From Allobosea robiniae (GTDB lineage Bacteria; Pseudomonadota; Alphaproteobacteria; Rhizobiales; Beijerinckiaceae): a DNA stretch of 64,000 nt. Positions 52,504 through 62,978 of this stretch are shown here, piece after piece. Location of the stretch: assembly GCF_900102525.1 (NCBI RefSeq), contig NZ_FNBZ01000002.1:62001-126000 (forward strand). Reading direction: 5' to 3'. The translations under genes and the position numbers were made by a program. Under the pieces are notes generated by a model. It saw only the letters and a list, made by a program, of their open reading frames with translations, searched no databases and was not told the origin of the DNA. Position 1 is the first letter of the stretch. Each line of letters opens with the position of its first letter.

Positions 52504-54357
52504 TCAGGCGGCGTTGGCGACGAGGCCGCGCGTGGGGGCGGTCGCCTGGGTCGGCTGGGTGAAGCGCTGCAGCCATTCGCGGATGATCGAGGCCGGAACC
52601 GGCGGCGAATAGAGGTAGCCCTGGCCGAGGCCGCAGCCCATTTCGCTGAGGCGCTCGGCCTGCGCCTGCTTCTCGATGCCCTCCGCGACGATCTTCATGC
52701 CGAGGCGGCGGGTCATCGTCAGCAGGGCCTCGATGATGATCTCGCTGCGGGCGCCGCTGTCGATCGAGCCTACGAAGGAACGGTCGATCTTGATGATGTC
52801 GATCGGGAAATCGAGCAGGTGGGTCAGGGAGGCGAAGCCGGTGCCGAAATCGTCGAGCGCGACCGGCGAGCCATTGGCGCGCAGCGCTTCCATGGTGCGT
52901 GCGACGCCATCCTTGCGCCCGCCCATGAAGACCTGCTCGGTGACCTCGATCACGAGCTGCTGCAGCGGTACGCCGGCCTTCTCCAGCGTGCGGGTGGCGC
53001 GCTGGACGAGGTCGCCCTTCTGGAAGTCGGCCGAGGTGACGTTGACCGCGACATGCTGGAAATTCAGGCCGCTCGCGCGCCACTCGGCCATGTCGGCGGC
53101 CACCGCCGTCAGCATCTGGGTCGTGGTGCGATGGGCGATCTTCGGATCGCGCAGGGCGTCCTGGAATTCGCCGGCCGCGATGATGCGGCCGTCGTCGAGG
53201 CGCATCCGGGCCAGGGCCTCGAGGCCGACGACCTCGTTGGTGTCGAGGCGGATGACCGGCTGGTAATAGGGGATGATCCGGTCGTCGCCGAGGGCGCCCG
53301 CGACATCCCGGCGGGTGCGGATGCGATGCATCATCGCGCTGCGCAATTGCCTGCGAAAGCGGACATAGCGGCCGCGCCGGGTTTCCTTGGCGTGGTAGAG
53401 CGCGAGGTCGGCGTTCTGCCGCAGCGTGACGGTGTCCTGGCCGTCTTCGCCGGCGATGACCCCGCCGATGGTAATGCCCGGCACGAGGCTGTGGCCGTCA
53501 TGGTCGAACGGAACCGCGACCGCCGCCATCGCGGCCGAGGCGAAGGCACGCATACGCGCCGGCTCCCTGCAATCGGGGACGAGAACGGCGAACTCGTCGC
53601 CGCCGATCCTGCAGGTGAGGCAGCCGGCCAGCGCGACGTCGAGCCGCCGACCGACCACGGCGATCAGCGCATCCCCGGCGGCGTGGCCGAGCGTGTCATT
53701 GACCGTCTTGAGATGATCGATGTCGATCAGCATCAACCCGTAGCGGCGGCCGGCCGCGCTCATCTCCGCGATGGCGCTGTTGAACTGGCTGCGGTTGGGC
53801 AGTCCGGTCAGCGTATCGAAATAGGCGAGGCGGTGATTGCGGGTGCGGACTTCGTCATGCTCGATGGCGATGGCGCAGAGATGGACGCAGGTCGCGACGA
53901 TCCGGCGTTCGAGCGTGCGCGGACGGCGAGCCGCCCTGAAATAGAAGGCGAAGGCGCCGACCACCCGCCCGTCGCGCGCCTTGATCGGCGTCGACCAGCA
54001 AGCGCGCAGGCCGAGCGGCAGAGCGAGATCGGTATAGGCCCGCCAGAGTGGATCGGTGGCGATGTCGGTGACTTCAACGGGCTCGCCGCGGAAGATCGCG
54101 GTTCCGCAGGAGCCGACCTCCGGGCCTGCCGGCACGCCCTTGATGGCGCCGACATAGTGCGGGGGCAGGCTGGGCGAGGCGAGAGGCTGGAGGCAGCACT
54201 GGTTGTCGATGGCGACGACCGAGCAGATGACGCCGGGCGAGATCGCCTCGGCACGATGACACAGGCGCTCCATGCATGCGATCAGAGGCTCGCCACGCGC
54301 GATATCTTCAAGAATATCGTTCTGCAGAGCCTGCAGGCGGCCCGAAGGTCTGGTCAC
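52504..54357 (-). CDS. GAF-GGDEF-EAL bifunctional cyclic-di-GMP protein
   Basis: A 617-residue soluble protein. A GAF sensor domain (residues about 15-170, with GSCGTAIFRGEPVEVTDIATDPLW) precedes a GGDEF domain with intact CRIGGDEF near residue 252 and an EAL domain with intact GLEALARM near residue 379. The latter is followed by the phosphodiesterase residues in VAVNVTSADF, EVTEQ, LDDFGTG and KIDRSF. Both synthesis and breakdown of c-di-GMP are possible. No membrane helix is seen. Confidence 0.95.
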   Translation of the reverse strand: MTRPSGRLQALQNDILEDIARGEPLIACMERLCHRAEAISPGVICSVVAIDNQCCLQPLASPSLPPHYVGAIKGVPAGPEVGSCGTAIFRGEPVEVTDIATDPLWRAYTDLALPLGLRACWSTPIKARDGRVVGAFAFYFRAARRPRTLERRIVATCVHLCAIAIEHDEVRTRNHRLAYFDTLTGLPNRSQFNSAIAEMSAAGRRYGLMLIDIDHLKTVNDTLGHAAGDALIAVVGRRLDVALAGCLTCRIGGDEFAVLVPDCREPARMRAFASAAMAAVAVPFDHDGHSLVPGITIGGVIAGEDGQDTVTLRQNADLALYHAKETRRGRYVRFRRQLRSAMMHRIRTRRDVAGALGDDRIIPYYQPVIRLDTNEVVGLEALARMRLDDGRIIAAGEFQDALRDPKIAHRTTTQMLTAVAADMAEWRASGLNFQHVAVNVTSADFQKGDLVQRATRTLEKAGVPLQQLVIEVTEQVFMGGRKDGVARTMEALRANGSPVALDDFGTGFASLTHLLDFPIDIIKIDRSFVGSIDSGARSEIIIEALLTMTRRLGMKIVAEGIEKQAQAERLSEMGCGLGQGYLYSPPVPASIIREWLQRFTQPTQATAPTRGLVANAA

Positions 54358-54465
54358 GGAGTTCCCGACAGAGTGCTCGTCGAAGAACCCCGATCCTGGC
54401 GCAAATGCCTTAAAGTCAGATTGAGGCGACGCCTCAAACTTTACGCGGCAGCGCGATGCCTGGAA

Positions 54466-55029
54466 TCAGGCGGCGACCAGGCCCAGCCGCTCGTCGCGGC
54501 GGCGCAGGAGGTGCATCAGCGGCAAGGCGAGCAGCACCATCCAGGCCTTGCCGATGATCTGGCCGGCGAGAAAGTCGAGGCTGCCGAAGGCAAGATGCAG
54601 GAAGACGAGGCTGTCGACGACGAGGCCGATCACGCTGGAGGCGAAGACGGCCGTGACGAAGCGCCGGCGCTGCAGCGGGGTATAGACCGCGAAATCGGCG
54701 AGCTCCGAGAGCAGGAAGGCCGCGACCGAGGCCAGCACGATGGCAGGCGGCGCGAGCATCGCGGAGATCAGGGTGCCGACCGCGATGGCGCCGAGACCGG
54801 CGAGCGGGCCAAGGCGGCGCTGGACGATGTCGCGCAATACCAGGGCAAGGCCGACCATCAGGACACCGCTCGGCGCCATCACGCCCGGCCAGACCGGGAC
54901 GAGGCAGGGACCGTTCGGCACGCAGACCGCGCCGGCATTGCCGATCATCCAGTTGGCGGCGGGAATGGTCAGGCCGAACAGGACGAGGGCGATAACGCCT
55001 TCCGTCAAGCGCTGGCGGTCACGGGTCAT
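54466..55029 (-). CDS. VUT family queuosine-precursor transporter (YhhQ-like)
   Basis: A 187-residue protein with six predicted transmembrane helices. The family landmarks are [23 protein letters not shown] and [17 protein letters not shown]. YhhQ proteins import preQ0/preQ1. The gene overlaps the stop of queC by 4 bases, which supports a role in queuosine supply. The start is at 55029, the codon coupled to queC. Confidence 0.9.
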   Translation of the reverse strand: MTRDRQRLTEGVIALVLFGLTIPAANWMIGNAGAVCVPNGPCLVPVWPGVMAPSGVLMVGLALVLRDIVQRRLGPLAGLGAIAVGTLISAMLAPPAIVLASVAAFLLSELADFAVYTPLQRRRFVTAVFASSVIGLVVDSLVFLHLAFGSLDFLAGQIIGKAWMVLLALPLMHLLRRRDERLGLVAA

Positions 55030-55748
55030 AGGTCAAGTCCGCTGTCGTCGGGGGCTGCGAGGTAAGCCGCGAAGCCTTTTGATCGCAAATCGCAGGCCGG
55101 GCAATGGCCGCAGCCATAACCCCAGCCATGCCGGGTCGTCCTGTCGCCGAGATAGCAGCTATGGCTGTCCTCGATCACGAGATCGAGCAGGGCCTGGCCG
55201 CCGATTTCGCGGGCGAGTGCGAAGGTCTGCGCCTTGTCGCGCCACATCAGCGGCGTGTGCAGCACGAGCCGGCGGTCGAGCCCGAGATTGAGCGCGACCT
55301 GCATCGCCTTGATCGTGTCGTCGCGGCAATCGGGATAGCCGGAATAGTCGGTCTCGCAGACACCGAGCACGATGTGCTTGAGGTCGCGGCGATAGGCGAG
55401 CGCCGCGGCGAAGGTCAGGAAGATCAGGTTGCGGCCGGGCACGAAGGTCGAGGGCAGGCCGGCATCCGTGAAAGCGATCTCGGTCTCGCGGGTCAGGGCC
55501 GTCTCGGAGATCGCGCCGAGCGCCTTGAGATCCACGACATGATCGGGGCCGAGCCGCTCGGCATAGCGGGCCGAGAGCGTGGGAAGCTTGGCGCGGATCG
55601 TCTCGCGGCATTCCATCTCGATGCGATGGCGCTGGCCATAGTCGAAGCCGATCGTCTCGACCGCGTCGAAGCGGTCGAGCGCCCAAGCCAGGGCCGTGGT
55701 GGAATCCTGGCCGCCGGAGAACAGGACGAGGGCGCGGGAGTTACCCAA
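55026..55748 (-). CDS. queC: 7-cyano-7-deazaguanine synthase
   Basis: A 240-residue ATP-dependent enzyme that makes preQ0 from carboxydeazaguanine. The PP-loop is [16 protein letters not shown]. Zinc ligands are in SCYLGD and [10 protein letters not shown] near the C-terminus, and [17 protein letters not shown] is a conserved core helix. It is coupled to the YhhQ-like transporter downstream, and 10 bases separate it from prs upstream. Confidence 0.96.
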   Translation of the reverse strand: MGNSRALVLFSGGQDSTTALAWALDRFDAVETIGFDYGQRHRIEMECRETIRAKLPTLSARYAERLGPDHVVDLKALGAISETALTRETEIAFTDAGLPSTFVPGRNLIFLTFAAALAYRRDLKHIVLGVCETDYSGYPDCRDDTIKAMQVALNLGLDRRLVLHTPLMWRDKAQTFALAREIGGQALLDLVIEDSHSCYLGDRTTRHGWGYGCGHCPACDLRSKGFAAYLAAPDDSGLDL

Positions 55749-55758
55749 GCCTAACCTC

Positions 55759-56703
<945 letters not shown>

Positions 56704-56899
56704 GCCGTAGCGCACCGTTGCATCAAGGCTGAGCAGGGAGGGCCGGCATTGCCGGCTCAATTCGAACGGCTCTTAACAGCGCGGTTGGATGGAGTCGACC
56801 GCTGCAGTGCAATATCGACGGCCAAAAAGCGCAGGGCGTTGCGCCGTGACCCGGAAACCACTGCCGCAGCGTCGCTGCACAGCGGGTCCTGGCGTGGCC

Positions 56900-57460
56900 T
56901 CAGCTCTTCTTCGGGTCCGTCGCAGCGACGCGGGTGCCCGGCTTCGCGGGTTTGCCGGTCTTGGTCTCGGTCTTGAGCGTCTCGACGGCCGGCGTGGTCA
57001 CGAGAAAGCCCGCGATCGCATCCATCGAGTCGGAAGCGGCCTTGGCGACGACCGTCTGATCGATGCCGGCCCAGGGATCGGAACCGCCACTGCGCTTGCC
57101 GATGCTCTCGCCCTGTACGCGCTGGGCGCGCTGCTTGGTCGAATCATAGACATCCCAGACGAAGGCGAGCGAGGTCTGGCCATCCTCGGTCGGCTGTGCC
57201 GTGAGGTAGCCCTTGACGCGGAAGCGCGCCGGCTTGTTGCCGGGGACGATCTCCATCTTGCGCTCGGCGGCGGCTTCGCCGAGCAGGCCCGCGAAGCTGG
57301 TGGTGACGTTTTCGGGCGCTCCGGAGATGCTCTGGACCGAGACCGGAACGCCCGGCGCATCGACGCGCGGACGGGCCGCGGTCTGGGTGGTTTCCTGGCA
57401 GCCGGCGAGCGCCAGCGCAAAAACCGGCCCCAGAACGAGGCCGCTAAAACGGTTGATCAT
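56900..57460 (-). CDS. Predicted lipoprotein of unknown function
   Basis: A 186-residue protein with a lipoprotein signal (hydrophobic core FALALAGC, Cys near residue 21). The middle holds a beta-rich domain (KPARFRVKGYLTAQPTEDGQTSLAFVWDVYD), which suggests a periplasmic or outer-membrane-attached protein handling envelope or polysaccharide functions. The C-terminus is Lys/Thr/Pro-rich. I do not recognise a characterised family. The start ATG at 57460 is fixed by the signal sequence. Confidence 0.75.
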   Translation of the reverse strand: MINRFSGLVLGPVFALALAGCQETTQTAARPRVDAPGVPVSVQSISGAPENVTTSFAGLLGEAAAERKMEIVPGNKPARFRVKGYLTAQPTEDGQTSLAFVWDVYDSTKQRAQRVQGESIGKRSGGSDPWAGIDQTVVAKAASDSMDAIAGFLVTTPAVETLKTETKTGKPAKPGTRVAATDPKKS

Positions 57461-57702
57461 GACGCCTCCCGCCCTTTGGGCTGTGGACCGCTTCGAGATT
57501 CCCTGTGCCGCTGTTCTAGGCTCAACGGATGGCGAGGTCCAGATCGGGCAGGCCGAGCGCCTCGGCGGCGGCTTTGCCGGCGAGATGAAGTCCGGCCCAT
57601 CGGGGCAGCGGGCAAGCCCGACATCCGGTCGCAATTGCGGCTCCCGCCTGTGCTGCCTATAGGCTGTCGGCAGAGAGTTTCGCGCCTTTAAGGGAGAGAG
57701 CC

Positions 57703-57957
57703 ATGGTGAACCCCGGCAACCGTATCCTCGACGATATCGCCCGTCTCGCCACCGATGCCGCCGGCGCGGCACAGGGCGTGCGGCGCGAGGTCGAGACGGT
57801 GGTAAAGACGCAGATCGAGCGCCTGCTGCGCGATCTCGACGTCGTCACCCGTGAGGAATTCGAGGCGGTGCGCGAGATGGCGCTGATCGCCCGCGAGGAG
57901 AACGACAAGCTCGCCGCGCGGCTGAAGGCGCTGGAGGAGAAGCTCGGCAAGGCCTGA
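57703..57957 (+). CDS. ubiK: Ubiquinone biosynthesis accessory factor UbiK (BMFP family)
   Basis: An 84-residue protein, nearly all helix. An amphipathic N-terminal helix is followed by DVVTREEFEAVREMALIAREENDKLAARLKALEEKL, the C-terminal coiled coil characteristic of BMFP/UbiK. UbiK trimerises, binds lipids and helps the Ubi hydroxylases. AGGGAGAG about 8 bases ahead of the ATG is a strong ribosome-binding site. It is a stand-alone gene. Confidence 0.9.
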   Translation: MVNPGNRILDDIARLATDAAGAAQGVRREVETVVKTQIERLLRDLDVVTREEFEAVREMALIAREENDKLAARLKALEEKLGKA

Positions 57958-58282
57958 GAACGGGCCGGGGTTGCTTCAAGAGCGGCCCCCGGTTGCCCTC
58001 AGGTTATGTCCACAGCCATGTGCTGTGGACAGCCCTTCGGGGGGATTGAGCCCGCTGGCCGAATCCGCGGAGCTTGGCGCCGTGTTGGGAGCGTCACAGC
58101 GCCTGCGCTATCGTCGGTGGAAAGAATTGATTCGTCGGGCGGATTCGTCCTGCCGCGCCGAATGGGAGCGCCTCTTTCAGAGGGGTTCCGGAGGTGTGTT
58201 GCGTTCCTTCGGCTTTCCAGTCGCCGTGTTCCTGTTCTCGAACGCGCCGGAGCCTTTCGCTCCGGAAGGTGGACCCTAGGGC
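57958..58282. other. Intergenic region with several short palindromes
   Basis: No supported gene in 325 bases. It contains a GCCGGGG...CCCCCGG hairpin just after ubiK (a possible terminator), a perfect 10-bp inverted repeat TGTCCACAGC/GCTGTGGACA (58007-58031), and a CGGAGC/GCTCCG hairpin near 58250-58267. Confidence 0.5.
58007..58031. repeat. Perfect inverted repeat with a DnaA-box-like core
   Basis: TGTCCACAGC (58007-58016) and GCTGTGGACA (58022-58031) form a 10-bp perfect stem with a 5-base loop. TTATGTCCACA at its left edge differs from the DnaA box TTATCCACA by two extra bases. It could be an operator or an RNA hairpin. Confidence 0.45.
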
Positions 58283-58789
58283 ATGATGGACCTCGATATG
58301 GATGCCGAGCTGGATCGGCCTTCCAACCCGCTTGACCTGTTTGAACGCCTCGCCGCCCTCAATGACTGGTCATTCGATCGCGACAGCGAGGATGAGCTCT
58401 CGGTCTCCGTGACCGGCGGCTGGTCGGAATACCATGTCGCGATCACCTGGCTCGCCGAGGTGGAAGCGCTGCATATCGCCTGCGCCTTCGACCTCAAGGT
58501 GCCAGAGCGGCGGCGTGGCGAGGTGCTGCAGCTCGTCAGCCTCGTCAACGAGCAGCTCTGGCTCGGCCATTTCGACCTCTGGAGCAGCGAAAGCGTGGTG
58601 ATGTACCGCCACGCCCTGCTGCTTTCCGGCGGGGCCGAACCGACCGAAGAGCAGGCGATCGCGCTGGTCAAGGCTGCGGTCGAGGCCTGCGAGCGCTACT
58701 ATCAGGCCTTCCAGTTCGTCGTCTGGGCCGGCAAGACCGCGAAGGAAGGCATGGAGGGCGCGATCCTGGAGACGGTCGGCGAGGCCTGA
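58283..58789 (+). CDS. YbjN domain-containing protein
   Basis: A 168-residue cytoplasmic protein. The YbjN (type III secretion chaperone-like) fold is seen in LFERLAALNDWSFDRDSEDELSVSVTGGWSEYHVAITWLAEVEALHIACAFDL. It ends with a helix-rich region (ACERYYQAFQFVVWAGKTAKEGM). Function unknown; in alphaproteobacteria it commonly precedes proC, as here, about 115 bases upstream. The start could be 58283, 58286 or 58298. Confidence 0.88.
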   Translation: MMDLDMDAELDRPSNPLDLFERLAALNDWSFDRDSEDELSVSVTGGWSEYHVAITWLAEVEALHIACAFDLKVPERRRGEVLQLVSLVNEQLWLGHFDLWSSESVVMYRHALLLSGGAEPTEEQAIALVKAAVEACERYYQAFQFVVWAGKTAKEGMEGAILETVGEA

Positions 58790-58801
58790 GGTCGCGCCGA
58801 C

Positions 58802-58876
58802 GTCATGGCCGGGCTTGACCGGGCCACCTCTTGCAGGCTCTGGTTCCGACATGCTCAGGCGCCAGCCCGGCATGAC
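58802..58876. repeat. REP-like palindrome between the YbjN gene and proC
   Basis: GTCATGGCCGGGCT (58802-58815) and AGCCCGGCATGAC (58864-58876) are inverted copies with one extra base on the left side. GACCGGGCC sits inside. This is the layout of short mobile or repetitive palindromes in Rhizobiales genomes. It ends 28 bases before the proC ATG. Confidence 0.55.
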
Positions 58877-58904
58877 GCCCTGTTCCCAAGCGACGAGAAC
58901 CGCC

Positions 58905-59726
58905 ATGACCGCTTCCCTGCCGCAATCGCTCGTCCTCATCGGCGCCGGCAAGATGGGCGGCGCGATGCTGGAGGGCTGGCTGCGCATCGGCATCGATCCG
59001 AAGGGAATCAGCCTGATCGATCCCAAGCCGTCGGACGAAATGGTCGCGCTCGCCAACGACAAGGGCATGCGACTCAATCCGTCCGCCAAGGATATTCCCG
59101 CCGCCGATGTCGTCGTGCTGGCGACCAAGCCGCAGATGCTCGATACGGCCGCGCCTGCGGTGCAGGCCTTCATCCATCCCAGGACGCTGCTGATCTCGAT
59201 CCTCGCCGGCAAGACGCTGGGCGATCTTTCGGCGCGCCTGCCCAATGCCGGCGCGATCATCCGGGCCATGCCGAACCTGCCGGCCGCGGTGCAGCGCGGC
59301 GCTACCGCTGCGGCTCCCGGCAAGGGCGTGAGCGCGGCGCAGCGCGCCACCGCCGACGCGTTGCTCGGCAGCATCGGCAAGGTCGAGTGGCTCGACGACG
59401 AGGGGTTGATCGATGCTGTGACGGCCGTGTCCGGTTCGGGCCCGGCTTATGTCTTCCACCTCGTCGAGTGCCTCGCCGCTGCTGGCAAGGATGCCGGCCT
59501 GCCCGCCGATGTCGCGGAGCGTCTGGCGCGGGCAACGGTCGAAGGTGCCGGTGAGTTGCTGTTCCAGTCGCCGCTTCCGCCCGGCACGCTGCGCCAGAAC
59601 GTGACCTCGCCCGGTGGCACGACGGCAGCGGCACTCGAGGTGCTGATGGCCGAAGACGGCATGAAGCCGCTGATGCGCAAGGCGGTGGCTGCTGCGAAAC
59701 GTCGCGCTGGCGAGCTTTCCGGCTGA
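58905..59726 (+). CDS. proC: Pyrroline-5-carboxylate reductase
   Basis: A 273-residue enzyme for the last step of proline synthesis. The NAD(P)-binding motif is LIGAGKMGGAMLEGW. AMPNLPAAVQRGATAA and the signature GSGPAYVFHLVECLAAAGKDAGLP, with SPGGTTAAALEVL near the end, are all conserved. The start ATG at 58905 is chosen because upstream codons lie in a REP-like palindrome. It is followed at 66 bases by the TetR/COQ9-like gene. Confidence 0.95.
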   Translation: MTASLPQSLVLIGAGKMGGAMLEGWLRIGIDPKGISLIDPKPSDEMVALANDKGMRLNPSAKDIPAADVVVLATKPQMLDTAAPAVQAFIHPRTLLISILAGKTLGDLSARLPNAGAIIRAMPNLPAAVQRGATAAAPGKGVSAAQRATADALLGSIGKVEWLDDEGLIDAVTAVSGSGPAYVFHLVECLAAAGKDAGLPADVAERLARATVEGAGELLFQSPLPPGTLRQNVTSPGGTTAAALEVLMAEDGMKPLMRKAVAAAKRRAGELSG

Positions 59727-59792
59727 ACCGCCTTCCACCTGCCACGATAGCGGCCTAACCTCCTGACATCGCGAAGCGAGAGGAGCTGCCCC

Positions 59793-60530
59793 ATGGCCCG
59801 CAAACCCGTTTCCACCCCGCCCGAGGCGGCGCCGCCTGCGGCCGATCCGCGCCGTCGCGCCGTCGATGCGCTGATGAAGCTCGCCGTCGAGCGACGCTGG
59901 GACGAGATCGAACTACCGGATATCGCGACCGAGGCCGGACTGACGCTGGCCCAACTGCGCGGGCTGTTCCCCTCCAAGCTCGCCATGCTGGGCGGTGTGA
60001 CCCGCATCGTCGACGATGCCGTCCTGGCGAGCTCCTCGGACGATCTCGCCGGCGAGCCGGTCAAGGAGCGCTTGTTCGACCTCGTGATGCGCCGGCTCGA
60101 TGCGATGGCGCCTTACAAGGCGGGTCTGCGCAAGATTGCGCCGGTCATCCGGCGCGATCCGCTGGCGCTGGCGGCACTCAATCGCGGCGCCGTCAATTCC
60201 TGGCGCTACATGCTGGCTTCGGCTGGCATCCCGACCGAGGATGCATTGGGTCATCTGCGGGTGCAGGGCGCGGTTTTGCTGATGGCGCGCGTCTCGGAGG
60301 CCTGGCTCGACGATGACGAGCCGGAGCTGTCGAAGACGATGGCCCGGCTCGACCGCGAACTGAAGACGGCGGGGCGGATCATGGCGCGCGTCGAGGATGT
60401 CCAGCGGCTGACGGCGCCGTTCCGCGGGTTGGCGCGGGCGATCTGCTCCGGGCGGCCGCTGAAGGCGCGCCGGCGCGAACGGGCCTCCGAGCGCGGCGAG
60501 GATAACGAGGACTACGCACCGGCGATCTGA
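59793..60530 (+). CDS. TetR/COQ9-like helix-turn-helix protein
   Basis: A 245-residue protein. A TetR-type N-terminus (residues about 20-70: RAVDALMKLAVERRWDEIELPDIATEAGLTLAQLRGLFPSKLAMLGG) is followed by an all-helical domain with MRRLDAMAPYKAGLRKIAPVIRRDP. That combination is shared with COQ9, the lipid-binding ubiquinone-synthesis protein derived from TetR. It could be a regulator or a ubiquinone accessory factor. The C-terminus is highly charged. Confidence 0.8.
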   Translation: MARKPVSTPPEAAPPAADPRRRAVDALMKLAVERRWDEIELPDIATEAGLTLAQLRGLFPSKLAMLGGVTRIVDDAVLASSSDDLAGEPVKERLFDLVMRRLDAMAPYKAGLRKIAPVIRRDPLALAALNRGAVNSWRYMLASAGIPTEDALGHLRVQGAVLLMARVSEAWLDDDEPELSKTMARLDRELKTAGRIMARVEDVQRLTAPFRGLARAICSGRPLKARRRERASERGEDNEDYAPAI

Positions 60531-60605
60531 GGGCCCAACGGATTCCTCACGCCGCCTGCGACAAAATGTGGCGAAACTGCGCCAATGTTAAGCGTGCCTT
60601 AGCCA

Positions 60606-60645
60606 ATCCTGCGCGAATGAGGGGAATTCCCCCATCGCGCAGGAT
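60606..60645 (+). promoter_or_regulatory. 40-base hairpin covering the chemoreceptor ribosome-binding site
   Basis: ATCCTGCGCGA (60606-60616) pairs perfectly with TCGCGCAGGAT (60635-60645), and GGGGAATTCCCC (60621-60632) pairs inside. AGGA (60641-60644), 7 bases ahead of the chemoreceptor ATG, lies within the right arm. When folded, the leader would hide the ribosome-binding site. Confidence 0.6.
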
Positions 60646-60651
60646 ACGCGA

Positions 60652-62622
60652 ATGTCGTTCACCAGGAAGCTTGCGACCCTTTCGATCAGCCGTTCCTTCG
60701 GCCTGATCGCGGCCTTGGCCGTGCTGATCGCCGTCGGCGCCGTCGGCTATACGCTGAATGCCGCCCGCAACGAGATGATCACGCTCAAGCGGGCCGAGAT
60801 GAAGAATGCGGTCGAAGCCGCCGCGACGACGGTCAAGGGCTACCTGGCGCGCGTCCAGGCCGGCGAGCTGAAGGACGAGGATGCCAGGAAGCTGGCGATG
60901 GATGCGCTCGGCAGCGCGCGGTTCGACAGCGGGAACTATTACTTCCTCATCGATTACGACGGTATCAGCGTCCTGCACGCCAACAAGAAGATCCAGTCGA
61001 CGGACATGAAGCCGCTCAAGGATGCGGACGGCAAGTTCTTCGTCCAGGAGATGGTCGCGCTGGCGAAGGCGAAGACCGAGGGCTTCGTCGACTATGGCTG
61101 GCTCAAGGCCGGCGACAAGGACCCGTCGCTCAAGATTTCCTACATCATCGGCATCCCGCAATGGCAGTGGGTGGTCGGTTCCGGCCTGCATGTCCAGGAT
61201 GTCGATGCGGCCTTCATGAGCATGGTCGGCGGCGTCGCCAAGGTGCTGGTGCCGCTCGGCCTCGTCATGCTTGGCCTCGTCATCATCCTCAGCCGCCGCG
61301 CCTCCGGCATGCTGCACTCGCTGCGCGGCTCGATGGAGGGTCTGGCCGCGGGCCAGCTCGACACCACGATCGCGCATCAGGAGCGGCCTGACGAGATCGG
61401 CGCCATGGCGCGCACGCTGGTCGTCTTCCGCGATGCGGCCCTCGCCAAGGAGGCGATGGAGACCGACAAGCTCAGGATGGAAGAGGAGGCTGCCGGCCAT
61501 CGCAGCGCCGCCGATGGCGAGCGCCGGCGCAACGAGGCCGACCGCGCCGAGCATGCCCGCGTGCAGGCCGACGTGGTGCTGGCTCTTGGCCAGGGGCTGG
61601 AGCACCTCTCGGATGGCGACCTGACCTACCGGATCGAGGCCGCCTTCTCGGCCGAATACGTCAAGCTCAAGGACGATTTCAACGGCGCCATCGCCAAGCT
61701 GCAGGATGCGATGCGCCAGATCGCGACCAATACTGACAGCATGAAGGCGGGCTCGACCGAGATCAGCCAGGCGGCGGACGACCTCGCCAGCCGGACCGAG
61801 CAACAGGCCTCCTCGGTCGAGGAGACCGCGACGGCACTCGACGAGCTCACCGCCACGGTCCGCCAGACGGCGGAAAGCGCGCGCCTTGCCAACCAGGCGA
61901 CGGAGCAGGTCAAGACCGAGGCCGAGCAGTCGACCAGCATCGTCCGCGATGCGGTGACGGCGATGGGCGGCATCGAGAAGTCGGCCCAGGAAATCTCGCA
62001 GATCGTCGGCGTGATCGACGAGATCGCCTTCCAGACCAACCTGCTCGCGCTCAACGCCTCGGTCGAAGCGGCCCGCGCCGGCGATGCCGGCAAGGGCTTC
62101 GCGGTCGTGGCCTCCGAGGTGAGGGCGCTGGCGCAGCGTTCCGCCTCCGCCGCCAAGGAGATCAAGACCCTGATCGATGCCTCGACCATCGAGGTCGAGA
62201 AGGGCGTCACGCTCGTCGGCCAGACCGGCGGCGCGCTGCAGCGCATGGCTTCCGAGATCACGCGCGTCACCTCGCTCGTCGCCGAGATCGCCGGTGCGGC
62301 GCAGGAGCAGGCCTCGGGCCTCCAGGAGGTTAATTCCGCCGTTGGCGAGATGGACCAGGCGACCCAGCAGAACGCCGCGATGGCCGAGCAGTCGACCGCT
62401 GCCGCGCATTCGCTCTCGCAGGAGGCCGACCGGCTCTCCTCGCTGGTCGCGCGCTTCCAGCTCGGCGGCGACGTCGCAAAGCTCAAGGCGATCTCGCAGA
62501 GCATGCGGGCGGCCGTCGCTGCGGCGCCGCGCCCGGCGGCTCCGCGGGCCAAGGCCTCCAGCGGCAGTGCCGCTATGGCGCCCAAGACCGATGCGCGCGA
62601 CGACGGGTGGGCGGAGTTTTGA
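60652..62622 (+). CDS. Methyl-accepting chemotaxis protein with Cache sensor
   Basis: A 656-residue chemoreceptor. Membrane helix 1 is at about residues 15-35 and a periplasmic single Cache-type domain at about 40-190 ([39 protein letters not shown]). Membrane helix 2 is at about 197-216, followed by HAMP (about 217-270) and the signalling coiled coil with the hairpin tip [43 protein letters not shown]. The C-terminal [11 protein letters not shown] resembles the tethers found in related MCPs. The ligand is not predictable; small carboxylates are common for this sensor. Translation may be controlled by the leader hairpin. Confidence 0.96.
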   Translation: MSFTRKLATLSISRSFGLIAALAVLIAVGAVGYTLNAARNEMITLKRAEMKNAVEAAATTVKGYLARVQAGELKDEDARKLAMDALGSARFDSGNYYFLIDYDGISVLHANKKIQSTDMKPLKDADGKFFVQEMVALAKAKTEGFVDYGWLKAGDKDPSLKISYIIGIPQWQWVVGSGLHVQDVDAAFMSMVGGVAKVLVPLGLVMLGLVIILSRRASGMLHSLRGSMEGLAAGQLDTTIAHQERPDEIGAMARTLVVFRDAALAKEAMETDKLRMEEEAAGHRSAADGERRRNEADRAEHARVQADVVLALGQGLEHLSDGDLTYRIEAAFSAEYVKLKDDFNGAIAKLQDAMRQIATNTDSMKAGSTEISQAADDLASRTEQQASSVEETATALDELTATVRQTAESARLANQATEQVKTEAEQSTSIVRDAVTAMGGIEKSAQEISQIVGVIDEIAFQTNLLALNASVEAARAGDAGKGFAVVASEVRALAQRSASAAKEIKTLIDASTIEVEKGVTLVGQTGGALQRMASEITRVTSLVAEIAGAAQEQASGLQEVNSAVGEMDQATQQNAAMAEQSTAAAHSLSQEADRLSSLVARFQLGGDVAKLKAISQSMRAAVAAAPRPAAPRAKASSGSAAMAPKTDARDDGWAEF

Positions 62623-62978
62623 GCGCGCCTTCCGAACCTGCCGCCCAGATCGGCTTCGACGATTTCCTGAAGGTCGACATCCGTGTCGGCACCATCGTCG
62701 AGGCCGAGCCCTATCCCGAGGCGCGCAAGCCCTCGATCAAGCTCGTCATCGATTTCGGCGGCACGATCGGCCGGAAGAAATCCTCGGCGCAGATCACGAA
62801 GCACTATCGGCCGGAGGATCTTCCCGGCCGGCAGGTCCTCGCAGTGGTGAATTTCCCGCCGCGCCAGATCGGCAGGTTCATGTCGGAAGTGCTGACGCTC
62901 GGCATTCCCGATGCCGAGGGCGAGGTCGTCCTGATCGGGCCGGGGCAGGCGGTGCCGGTCGGCGGAAGGCTCTTCTAG
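62619..62978 (+). CDS. csaA: tRNA-binding protein CsaA
   Basis: A 119-residue OB-fold protein. [35 protein letters not shown] at the N-terminus and [23 protein letters not shown] are the CsaA signatures. CsaA binds tRNA and has been linked to protein export as a chaperone. The likely start is TTG at 62619, which overlaps the chemoreceptor stop (TTGA) with GGCGGAG just upstream; GTG at 62607 is an alternative. The stop abuts the stop of the convergent oxidoreductase gene. Confidence 0.92.
   Translation: MSAPSEPAAQIGFDDFLKVDIRVGTIVEAEPYPEARKPSIKLVIDFGGTIGRKKSSAQITKHYRPEDLPGRQVLAVVNFPPRQIGRFMSEVLTLGIPDAEGEVVLIGPGQAVPVGGRLF

Noticed and set aside
52465..55065. 866-codon open frame on the plus strand
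   Set aside because: Shadow of the GAF-GGDEF-EAL and YhhQ-like genes, made possible by the high GC content.
60547..62409. 620-codon open frame on the minus strand
   Set aside because: Shadow of the chemoreceptor; the composition is low-complexity and no start context is seen.
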